Shown: one piece after another, positions 50,708-61,273 of the stretch
Layout: the number at the start of each line of letters is the position of its first letter
Numbering within the stretch: the stretch's first letter is position 1
NCBI RefSeq assembly: GCF_040807025.1
Contig: NC_090942.1
Span: forward strand, 82,689,987-82,753,986
Origin: Struthio camelus
Lineage: Eukaryota > Chordata > Aves > Struthioniformes > Struthionidae
Direction: 5' to 3'
Length of the DNA: 64,000 bases
Made by a program: the position numbers and the translations under genes
The notes under the pieces: model-generated
Told to the model about the DNA's origin: nothing
The model's input: the letters and a program-made list of their open reading frames with translations, nothing else
Databases searched by the model: none

Positions 50708-53700
50708 GTGAGCCTTCTGCGTTGGGCATAATTTTTAATGCTCCTTGCCCCATTCAGTTTTTTAGGGGATTTTTTTTGTTTGTTTTTTAAAGATTGGGGG
50801 GATTGTTCTGCTGTCTGGGAAAGTTACAGTAATGTGCCCGTTGTTCAGAATACTCTGAACAAGAGTATTGTTTTCCTAGAATTTTCCCTGGCATAGAAAC
50901 TTGGCCTTCCATTTTCATTTTCAGTCTCCACTACTGATAATTATGAAACGTAAGTGTAGCAGTGCTAGTGAAGCCATGGTTCTAGACTGCAGTGGGGCAC
51001 TCCAGCACTGCTTGCTGGTCGTCACGTCCTGGCACGGTGCGTGAGTCTCACTGGCAGGGTGCAGTAGTCACAGCTGCTGGGTGTTCCCCTAGACCTTGCT
51101 GTGAACACACGGTAACGTTAACACAGTTCAGCACTAACCTTTGTAAATACTACTACTGATAAAATGGTAATTACAAATAATTAAAAAAGAAAAGAGCCTA
51201 GGAGTTGCTAACTTTCCACTTACAGAAGCATGATAATCCTGCATCCCCGTCCTGAGTAGAGCATAACCGTACAATGTGTGTAAGTACCTGTGTGCATGTT
51301 AAATATCTATTTCCTGGTTTGTGTCACACTTGGAAGAAGATAAGAGTTTTGTTGCAGCCACACAAGGCATGTTGAACTCGGACTATTTTGGGGTCGATTC
51401 CTTCTCTTCTGAGAACAGTGGTTAGGATTAGTGGTTATTACAGTTAGGGAACCACTACTTAGTGCAGTGCAGATGGGACCTTCTGTGCAGTTTCAGTTAC
51501 TACTTTTACCTGTTGTTTAGCAATGGTTATGCAATTTGGGATGTACTGCATTTTTTTTAAATCCTGATAAAGCTTTAGTTGCTCCATTTTCCTCCCACAT
51601 ATTTTGCACTCTAGAAGATCTTGAGGATCAGAAGGTACTTGTTATGAAAGTCAAAGGTGATGAATAGACTAGGAAGGGTGTGTGCAAACATACCCATTTG
51701 GGTATTTTATCATAGTTGGGGTTTTTTTTTCGCATTTCTTGAGATCTTTTTATTTCCTAAGGGCTTTTAGGGGGATGGTGAACATAATAGTTGATCAACA
51801 AGAATGTCTTTCCTCTTTTGCTGGCTTTTGAAGAATTTTTGAAGAATCTTCTTGGCCCCGAGTATTATATGAAGTAAGAATTTCCTCAGCTGCTGCCAGA
51901 AATGGTAGTTCACCTCTTTGGTGAAAAGCAGCAGTTCTTAGTGTGTTTTCAGCATCCCAGCATGACAGGTCCAACAGGACCAAACAACATGTGACACTAA
52001 AAACACCATGGGAACTTCATTTTGCAACTCAGAGGTGATAACGTATCTAGGTCGTTGTGATTTCAGGTTCTCTGAGATGGAAAAAATACATGTGTTTATA
52101 TTCGATTGGTAGCACTTTCTTTTTTCATGCTTGACTCTGGTTTTATTTTTTTTCCTCTAAACTACCTCTGTACCAAAATAGAAAAAGGAATTTAAAAGTT
52201 TAAAAGTCAAGCTTTCAATGTTATGAAATACAAGAGTCTGTTTCCAATAAAATTTATCTCTAATTTTTCAGAATTTTATGTGAGGATCTTATGTCTTAAT
52301 TTGCAGTTCTTCCTACTCAGATTTTTCCCTCAAGATGCAGTTATATAATCTGATATTTATGGAAGAGTATCAAATACCTTTTTATTTTCTAGAGAGCCAT
52401 CTTCAATAGTTTTCCCATGAGCACTGAAGAGCCTCCCTCCACATCTTAAAATATTATTGCACTTCACACTCAGAAGGTGGATCTAGCCCTACAGTGCTGA
52501 GCACCCATGCAGGCACACAGCAAATAAGTGTTTCCACGTTAAAGGGCTTATAAGGATCTTCTTTATGAGGAAGACAGTAGAAAGCTCCTGTCAGCAAGTA
52601 TTAAATCAGCAGGAACACTCTCTAGTTTTCTCTAATCATTGACAATATGGAAAAATTGTTAACATGGTTCTCTGTACCACTGAATAAATGGTATAAAAAG
52701 AATTCTATAGCATGATGTACTATGAAAAGAATGATAACTACTGGCGCAGCTTTAATGACACTTGTTTAGTTTTATCCTCATTGCTGTTACTCCTGAAAAC
52801 TGGAAGAACTAGAAGTCATAGGTACTCAAAGGCAGCAATGAACTAAACATTTTATATTTATTTAGAAGAGCAAAGAAAAGCAAGGAGTGGGGAGAAGTAA
52901 CAGTGAAGCATCAAGCCATGTGGACTACAGAGAAATGTCCACTGTTGCGGCTTGAAAATTAAGGCCCTCAAATAGATAACAGAAAGCACACGCTCCTCTC
53001 TCTCTTTTTCCTTTTTAAAGGCATCAGCCATCTCCAAACTTTGTATGTCAGGTTTGGGAGGCCCTACTGGTGGGCTTACGCTATTTGGAAATGGCATTCT
53101 TCAATGTCTTAAAGAACAGAGAAGGGATAGTTAGGTGAGTATTGGACAGGCAGGAGTCAGGTAACACATCCCCTCCAGCTTCACACATGGTGGAGCGTAA
53201 GATCTTAGTTGTTTCACAGAAAGTAAGAAGGTGACCTCTGTCCTCTGTCTGAAGGAGCAGAGAAACCATGAGGGAGTTCACAGACTGTGAGCTGTTTTGA
53301 TATATTTACTCTTCCCCTCTCCTCATAGTTCTTCGTGCTTTGCTTTACCCTCCAAGTACCGGAGGCTTCTGTTCGTGTTGGTGCTTAGAATCTGTGCGTT
53401 CATACAGAAAGTTAGTAGGTAACAGTAGTTATCCCCACCTTATTTTCATCTTGCACTTGATTTCCGTTTTCTGACTGAGTCAGGACAGCCAAAGGAGAGT
53501 GGAAATGCTATAAGTGAATGGCATGAAAGCAAGCTGGAATTAAAGTATCAAACCTAAGGGCAAAGAGGTTGGAAACTGAAGAAAGAAGGATTTGTAAGAA
53601 AGACTTTTTGTCTACTAAATTTGCTGGCCGTTTTATATGTGTGCTTCATGAAATTGCCCCAAGCTGGATGACTTGGAAAGGAGCAGAAGGTGCCTGCACC

Positions 53701-54102
53701 TATAAAATCCTCAGACTGGTACCAGATGTTCCTCTTCCTGCCTCCGGCCAGGACAGTTAGGATGAGGGTATGAATTCTTTCCTTTCCCAAGCAACCAATT
53801 GATCAAATGGGCAAAAGCAGTGATTCTTGACCTTTTTTGATCTGTGAAAACTGAAATATCTATCTATAGTCTTTCTAGGGGGTAAACACTTCCAGATTTT
53901 TGCAGTCTTTCATAAGACCCCGTCAGACTGTAGCCACAGACTACCTCTGAGGGATCTGGACCAGCAGTAGAAAACCAGAAAAGGGATATCACAAAAGAAA
54001 AGTAGGTTTTGTCTGCTAATTTAATAGTGTCAGCCTACGAACATCTTTATTGGAAGACAGTGATTTCCATCAGAGAGAACTGAGCAGATACCCTTTCCTG
54101 GC
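50708..54102. other. Non-coding sequence, no gene seen
   Basis: No recognised exon or transposon. Frames do not exceed about 80 codons. Sequence composition is ordinary. Confidence 0.55.
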
Positions 54103-54353
54103 TGTCGCGGGACAACTGACTACCTTACAGTCCTGGACCATGTGGGTTTCATGTGACGCGGGGGAGTGGAGGAGGAGATTTACTGCATGACTCCACAACT
54201 TGTTGCAAAGATCAAAGTTTACTACACAAGTTACAATAGTGCAAAGCAACAATTCTTATTAACAGAAACTTAGCCGAACTAGAATATTTACTTTCTAGTT
54301 ACACTAAAAGTTATGCTAACGCTAACTACTTATCAAACAGACAAAGCTAGCTA

Positions 54354-54360
54354 ATTTATA
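54354..54360 (-). promoter_or_regulatory. TATA box of the minus-strand LTR
   Basis: TATAAAT on the minus strand, placed about two thirds into the LTR where U3 should end. Initiation would be expected about 25-30 bp further, near 54327. Confidence 0.45.
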
Positions 54361-54377
54361 CTAATTGAAATTACCTA

Positions 54378-54410
54378 AACTAGGGGAATGAACTAGGGGA
54401 ATGAACTAGG
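54378..54410. repeat. 13-bp tandem repeat, 2.5 copies, in U3
   Basis: AACTAGGGGAATG is repeated twice perfectly with a third partial copy. It lies just upstream of the LTR TATA box, where such repeats can carry enhancer sites. Confidence 0.9.
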
Positions 54411-54849
54411 CAAACCAGTTCTGGTTGATTTTACCCATCGTTACCTCAGCGGCCAACTTACACTCAATCCCCAGGAAGTGACTGCGGGAGGGTGTCCCTG
54501 TCCCAAGGGGTTCCACAAGTTGGCAGACCTGCTGTCACCTGCAGAGAGCCAAAGACAGCTTCGGGGGCCAACCTATTCATACCCTTCAGGGGAAGGTGGA
54601 GGTTGGAGTCGCTAGGCCAGTTGCAGTTCTCTTCACGCAGTCGCAGTCACAGTCCTTGGCTTTTGGGTGCTGCAGGGTTAAACTGTCCTCCATCGTGGCC
54701 CGCGGTCATGGGGGAGGGGTGGCCAAACACCCACAAGGCAGACTAGCTGCACTCTGCAGCACTGAAGAAAGGAGTTTGAATGACTGCAAATGACTGCTTT
54801 ACTCTTGCAGTGGTGGTCCCAAGGAGAGGTCCCATAGCTCAGGGGAGAA

Positions 54850-54988
54850 GGAGTTAATTCCAGTCCTGCCGCAGCAGTGAAGGCAGGTGTTGTGTCTCAA
54901 GGTCCTGACAAGGAGGAGATAATTCGAGACCACAATAGTTAAGACTGCCCCAGCAGTGAGAGGAGGCTTTGTTTCTCAAGATCCTGAC
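54850..54988. repeat. Imperfect ~80-bp repeat in U3
   Basis: Blocks GCAGCAGTGA-AGGCAG...TCTCAAGGTCCTGAC (54870-54909) and CCAGCAGTGAGAGGAGG...TCTCAAGATCCTGAC (54950-54988) recur about 80 bp apart, and a third CTCAAAGTCCTGACA sits at the LTR edge (55006-55020). Direct repeats near the U3 5' end are typical of retroviral enhancers. Confidence 0.6.
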
Positions 54989-55020
54989 GCCCAAGCAGGC
55001 CTCTTCTCAAAGTCCTGACA

Positions 55021-55031
55021 TCCTCCCCTTT
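55021..55031 (-). other. Retroviral polypurine tract
   Basis: AAAGGGGAGGA on the minus strand, immediately before the LTR 5' TG. In retroviruses this tract survives RNase H cleavage and primes plus-strand synthesis, fixing the 3' LTR boundary. Confidence 0.7.
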
Positions 55032-55250
55032 GGAGCCTGAGGCACAGGAATGCAGACTGCTTGTAACTGGCACCAGATGGGGGGGAGGGAAGCTGGGAGC
55101 ATCCCTCCGCACTGGCTCATCCATTAGAGCCACTGTTTCTATAGATCACAGGTTACTACCTTGAATTTTTTTGTCTTTAATGTACGGGATCTCCACGTAA
55201 CAGGCCTAGTTGTTGGAGAAGGGAAGAGACGCACTGTTTCAGTCACCCCT
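55032..55250 (-). mobile_element. Probable remnant of retroviral internal sequence
   Basis: Moderately GC-rich sequence upstream (minus sense) of the polypurine tract. A minus-strand frame at 54939-55133 crosses from it into the LTR, but I recognise no env, pol or accessory domain. The outer limit is a guess based on return to AT-rich DNA. Confidence 0.3.
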
Positions 55251-58200
55251 TGTGTCCGCCCAGTAGTGGGAAGGGAAAATGAATGGTCACTTTTTTTAAA
55301 ACATAAGGGCTAACCTTCAGGAAGTTGCTTTTCATAGTAGCTGGAGTACCTCTGTGAAAGAAGAAACCTAAAAAGCAACCAGACAGGGACAGCTGGAGGC
55401 ATTCAGTGAATTCTCTTTTAAGATGTTTCATAGCAATACAGTAGAAGGAGTAGGAGGCTTCATTAGAAGTTGTTAACAAGTCATAAATCTTTCTAAAAAA
55501 TAACTCATAATGTCACTCCTAATTATGTCTGTCCAGGTACAAAGAGTAGAACCATTTTACAGTATCTGAGAAATGGAAGAAATCCTACTGGCTTATTTAT
55601 GCCATATTTGCCATATTTTTCATAAATGAGATTTACAGAATGCTCTTCCCCACCTCACCTGCAATGTCCTAATATAAGTGGAAGCCTATGTATTGTAGGT
55701 TGCTGGCATGTTGCTCTTTTCTTTGAGTGCCAGATATTAAATACACATTTTCAATTTCTATGCATGTTTCCCTGCAGAAGATTACAAAAGCATGCTACTT
55801 ACAGGTATGATTTTCTTTTCCCTGTAGCTATTATAGAAGCTCATGTATAGAAGCCTATTATAGAAGCTCTGTGCCACGCTGAGAGTGTCAAACAGGTATA
55901 CACAATGAATTATAAAAATTACCTTACAGAAATTGTTGTTCAGGCCAAAAGGTATTAAACAGAGCAAATTGCAATATATTTCCTTCCAGATATGCGTACT
56001 TTCACTGTCAAATCATCCTTCCTGCTGCTGCTTTAAACAAGCTACTTTCATAGAGTATGGACACTTCTGATCAAGAACTATCTTCTTGTTTTATGTTTGT
56101 GCAGACTTGCATAAAGGGGTTCTGGGCCCATGGCTGCAACTCAGTAATGTGTATTGGAAAACTGTATTCTTTTCATCAGCTCTCTGCCCCAAGCAAATAA
56201 ATTTGCAAAACAAACAAATAGAATTAAAAACACAGCTTCTCTGAAGAAAAATGGGTTTTAATTTTCTGCCAGCCATAATTTTGTCCCTCTTGGCTTTTGG
56301 ATTTATATGGCTTCTTAGCTGGGCTGAAAACTGCACTTTTTCATGACTGGAAGGAATAGTGTACCACTCCTGCAGATGTATGCACAAACAAATCACAGAC
56401 CTAAACTGCAAGCATGAAATAACCTGATTCACAGTTATCTCCATTCATTAGCTACGTAACCGTACCCACTTGAAACCCCATTGTGAGTGGAATACCAGAC
56501 TGTTAGAAATAAAGCTCTTGAAATCACTGAAAAAATTATTAGTACCAAAGCTAGAGTTGTAAGTTATTTTTCTTTCCCCTGAGAGGAGGCTACTACTCAT
56601 GGATTTTCCTGATGGGAAACCATCCGTGTTTACTCTTAGCAAACAGTGTGCTCTTAACTGTCATATCTTTCCATTGTTTCCTTTGTTTTTTTTTTTTTTT
56701 TCTTCAAAAATGGGAGCATACGTGTGTTTGTATAAGAACTCTCCCCCCTATTTTTCATTTTCTTCCTTTTCTACCTAATCAAGCAACTGGTAAGATTGTA
56801 ATTGAGAATGAAGGCAGGAGAGTGTGAAGTGGGAGAGAATAAGTAGCTTTTATCAGATGTATGTAATATATTCCTCCACCCTCCTCTTTTTCCTGATGTC
56901 AAACAACAGTAACAAAAGGTAAACCCTTCATCTTGTCATCCTCCACCCTTCTGTGTGCCTCACGGTTCCTCTGTCATACGCACAGTTGCCACTGAGTTCC
57001 TTATCAGCCACAATCATCACATCCATTGTATCAGCCACAAAATGATAGTCTGCAGCTTAGATATTGTCATACTGTTTGCTGACACATCTCGAACTAATCA
57101 CACTACACGTGGCGCAGTGCCTTCCTTTTGTCAACTGCACGGTGTAGGGTCATGCTGCAGTACACGCTTGTTAATGTAGGTGAAGACTAATAGCTGTGCT
57201 TTGAGGCAAGAGCCTCGAGGTAGCCCTTATAACAGCAACCACGATCCTTATATGTGATTCAGTGGTTTGATATCATCCTCCTTTGTGCTCCATGAGATGA
57301 AGGGAGAAAGGGATCTAGACTTTAGCCACTGGAAACAGCTGTTCATGGTTGCAAGCCTGCAAGACAAGGCTATCGTAATACAAGAACAGATCTTGCATTG
57401 CGTGCTATAAACCTTGCATTACGAAGTCACTGATGCATAGATTCAGTCCACCCATCTTGAGATTGCTTGAAAAAAATTGCCCTTCTGTCCATCCACTTTC
57501 TGTGGGTGCAGCAATACACGCCCATGATAAAGCAAGGTTAATACCATAATTTGAGGCCCTTGTGAAACACTGGAGGATGTAGCAAATGCTGTAAGGTACG
57601 TGGAGACCTAACAAGTTCTGTGCACTGCAAGTGAGCTCTGGCATAGCGTCTGTGCTCGTTAATACTTTACATGGCAGTGCCACAATCATTCTCTTGTTCT
57701 ATGTTTCTGTATGCCGCGTGAGAGGTTCACCGTGGTCTTGTATTTGTTTACCAGCCGTGTTTCAGGCGTGACGACGTCGTTCCGCAGTGCAGCGAGGGAG
57801 CATGCTTGCAGCGTTTTCTTCTTTCTGCAACCTCACGTGGTGCAGCTGAGGAAGAATTGTTGGGAGATCTGTAGTCTCATGCTCTTTAGTCAATCAGACA
57901 CTTTGCTCAGCAGATACTTCTGACATTTTGGATGTGACAGGTGCAAGCAGGTACTTCATTTTTCAGCAACGTTCTTGTCAGTGGTAAAAAACACTGGAAA
58001 TGAGTTTCTCCTGTGGTGTTCTAAGACATGGACAGCACTGTGTAAGTCAAAATGAGTACCTATGGGTATGTCCCTCTAACACTTTGTCTTGGTCCAGTGC
58101 TGATGAGTGAGTCTCATCTTTTTTGTGCCTGTTCATTGCTTGAGAAAACTGGCAATGGTCTGCACTTAACTGAAGATTCTGCTTCCTCTATGTTTTCCCT

Positions 58201-61145
58201 CTGTCCACTCTTTCCCCATCGTCCATCCTTTTCCCATCTAGATGGCATGATTACCATCACTGCCACTTCCTTTGAGGCCTTGAGACTACTGCCACAGCTA
58301 ATAAGATCTGCCGAACCCTAAGACCACCTGGAGCCTCTTGAGTGGCTATGCATTGGATGTCTCAGCCTCCCTGGTTTTAGAAGTGCATCACAGAGATGTT
58401 TGCACAGGGTCAGCAGAGGTCTAGCCAAAGCATCTGACTGGAGGTCTGCTCCACACCATACGGGAAGCATCCTCATGTTGCGTGAGTGAGGCTCCCTTTA
58501 CCCACAAAGACTTTTTAGTCCGAGCAATGATACTTATACAACTTAAGTTACTTAACCAATTGCTTTTATCATGTTGCTGGAGGGATGGATGTCAGGGTTG
58601 TAGAAATGATGCCAGCAAAGTCAAGGAGTATTGATGGCAATTCAGTTACTGTTCCAGAGTACTGCAAAGAATCCACTTTAAATGGAATGTAGAACTGATA
58701 ATTTACAGGATCATCTGTGCAAAAAGAAACAACTAGCACTGATGCAATGATAAAAATACTTGAGGCTAACATCCTCGGAGTCAAAATCAGCAGAGCTTGA
58801 TTTCTTTAGTTAGAGTTGCTTAGTCTTCAGAGTTTCCCCTGTCTTGAACTGGAGTTGAGGGCACATATAAATATATAAATAAGCCTATTGTTCCGGAAGG
58901 CTAAAGTAGCAGAAGCAACACTATACACTTTGTAAATTTTGTAGTCTCTGAAGAAATGTTTCCTCAGCATAGGAGACAGAGCAGAGACTCTCTGCTCTAA
59001 ATAGCATTTTTCAAAGATTACAGCTTATTTTAGCTCCCCTGTTATTGTTCTCCACCTTGCATTAATGCACCACGATACTCACACTGGTAGATGATAACCT
59101 GGAAATAGATACAGAGTCTGCATTCCTATGTAAATGAGGTGGGAGAAGCCCAAACCACGTAGTTCTTCCATATTTTGGTGTTCGCGCTCATCTGGGGGAG
59201 GAGGAAGGAACACATCGCAACTAGCTTTTATGATCTTGTGTTCAGAATGGCGTAACATACGCCACAGAAAACAAATTTCTAGGGACGAGAAAAAATAACA
59301 AAGACTGGATTTGAAACTGGAAGGGCTGAGCACCATATCTGTGACCAAGCTTCTTTCCCATCTGCAGTATTCCCCTCGTGCTGATAGCTGTGGCACCGGT
59401 TGGGAGTGTTTCCAAACCTCTTCATCAGGCCAACATCCCCAGTTATGCTCATGATAATATCTCCTTCTATACGTGTACACAAGAGTTGGACAGAATGAAA
59501 AGGACTATTTACTGCTCTAGCTAGAGAATTTAGGCTGATCAATCTTCACATCAGAGCCAATTCTGAAAATTAGGGGAGGGGGAAATAGTAGCTTAGAAAT
59601 TTGAAGAGGAAAACTGTTCTGGGTAAACTGTTTAGTTTTAGCCCTATTTGAGACCCAAACAGAATAGTTTGTTTTCAGTTCAAGCATTTTAATTGCTTTA
59701 TTTAAACAAAAGTGGAAAATGTTGAAGCAAATCTGTTTCATTTTTAAATTTTTGAAATCAAATATTTAGAGATTTGGAGTTTTTTGTCCCGCTTCCCCAA
59801 AGATTATGTGAAATGGACGCAGAAAGTGACATGAATTCCAAAAACATTTGATGTCACCAACATCTTCATTTTTCAGTGAGAAAATTTCAGTCAAACATTT
59901 TCACTTGCCTCTAATAGCACTTCCCGATCAGTTCACTAACAAGCCAAAAAATGGTGGAAGTTAGTTAATGTATAGGATCTGCTTGCATTTCTCAGAAGCA
60001 TCATAAAGCTGCAATAGGACTTTAGGAATGAATCTGAGGTCTACTCACTTTTATATTTAAGATGACTGAGCTCAGTGCAGTTGATGCTGTTTTAACATGC
60101 GTGTATACTGTGCTCTCTGCAACGTATGTCTGGCATTTAGTTAATACACCGTAAGGAAACAAGACTGCCTGAGCAGCCTGTTTCCCACAGAAAAATGAAT
60201 TCTGATGAGCACGTCAGGGGGCTAAATCAGGGACACAAAGGCTTTGGACTATACATGTAGCTCCAAATGGCATCCCCTCATCCATCACGCCTGCTTGTCC
60301 CTAGTGGTCAGTCAGGAACCTCTTCCATCAGACCCCTTCAGGATCACCTATGCAGTAAGAGCTGCCTTCTCCCTAGCTTTTGAGAGCCTCTTCATCACTC
60401 TTGAGTGCTTAGTCTACTGCACAGAATTAAGGTTTGTTTCTGGATTAGCTGTTTCTTTCACAGAGATGACAACAGCAGTTTAGGTGCTTTTCCTTCCTAG
60501 GGTTGCAAGCAAAATGTGGCTCTGAAATCTACTCTGTCCATCTGCTCTGATTGCTTCTCTATTTCTATTTGAGAAGCAAAGACTTAGTCTTGTCGTGCTC
60601 CTGGGGAGCAGCACAGGCTGGTTTGTCTTCCCTCTACACTAGGACAATGTCATAGCTGCTCTAGTAAACATATCATCCAGGTTTTGCATTAAATGAGGCC
60701 TGTAGATCTGATTTAGTCCTGAAGATGGTAAGCACCACCAGTCCTATCCTTCAAGCTGTTCAACGTGGCCCTTCAGTCAACCTAAGGAAAATTCTTCTTA
60801 CACTAGGAATATTTTCTACATAGTCAGCTGGCTGTTTTGAAATATCATGCTAACCGTCAGGGCTGGAAACATGTTTGTCTGCCAAGTGAGAATCAGACCC
60901 TATGGTTCACTCCCTGCACCTGAATAATATTTCATTACAGAGCGCACCACAACTTTTTTCCTGGTCATACACCTTTTTTCTTGCAAAACTTCATTATACC
61001 TTCATCTCCCCATCCCGTTTGCTCAAGATGCCTCCTGCTGTGTTTCAGTAGTGATTGATTTCTGAGAGCAGGCTGTGAAAGTTCTGTAAGGACAAATTTA
61101 GAAAAAAAAGTCTAAGTTTGATTTTGATAGAGTATTAGTTTAGAA
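55251..61145. other. Non-coding sequence, no gene seen
   Basis: No recognised exon or transposon. The longest frames (117 codons on the minus strand at 56091-56444 and 133 codons at 59079-59480) have no known domain. A 16-T run lies at 56686-56701. Confidence 0.55.
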
Positions 61146-61273
61146 TGGTTAAAGCACTCCAATTTCTGTAGCCACAAGGTGGTCGTATCCATCCAGGTTT
61201 GGCTTTCCATGGTTAAAGCACTCCAATTTCTGTAGCCACAAGGTGGTCGTATCCATCCAGGTTTGGCTTTCCA
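61146..61273. repeat. Perfect 64-bp tandem duplication
   Basis: Copies 61146-61209 and 61210-61273 appear identical; the unit begins TGGTTAAAGCACTCC and ends GGTTTGGCTTTCCA. The unit is not a multiple of three, so a minus-strand frame (61112-61354) reads it in two different frames, which argues against coding. Perfect identity implies a recent event or an assembly duplication. Confidence 0.97.

Larger units (their letters stand above)
54103..55020 (-). mobile_element. Endogenous retrovirus 3' LTR (minus strand)
   Basis: Read on the minus strand, the 918-bp block starts TGTCAGGAC at 55020 and ends GTCCCGCGACA at 54103, giving TG...CA ends and a short imperfect terminal inverted repeat (TGTC/GACA plus GGAC/GTCC). 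A polypurine tract (AAAGGGGAGGA) abuts its 5' end, as required for a 3' LTR. A minus-strand TATAAAT lies at 54354-54360, with AGTAAA poly(A)-signal variants at 54218-54223 and 54179-54184. This gives a U3 of about 690 bp, a short R and U5 of about 100 bp. No matching 5' LTR, primer-binding site or gag/pol/env domain is visible in the window, so the provirus is largely deleted. Confidence 0.7.
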
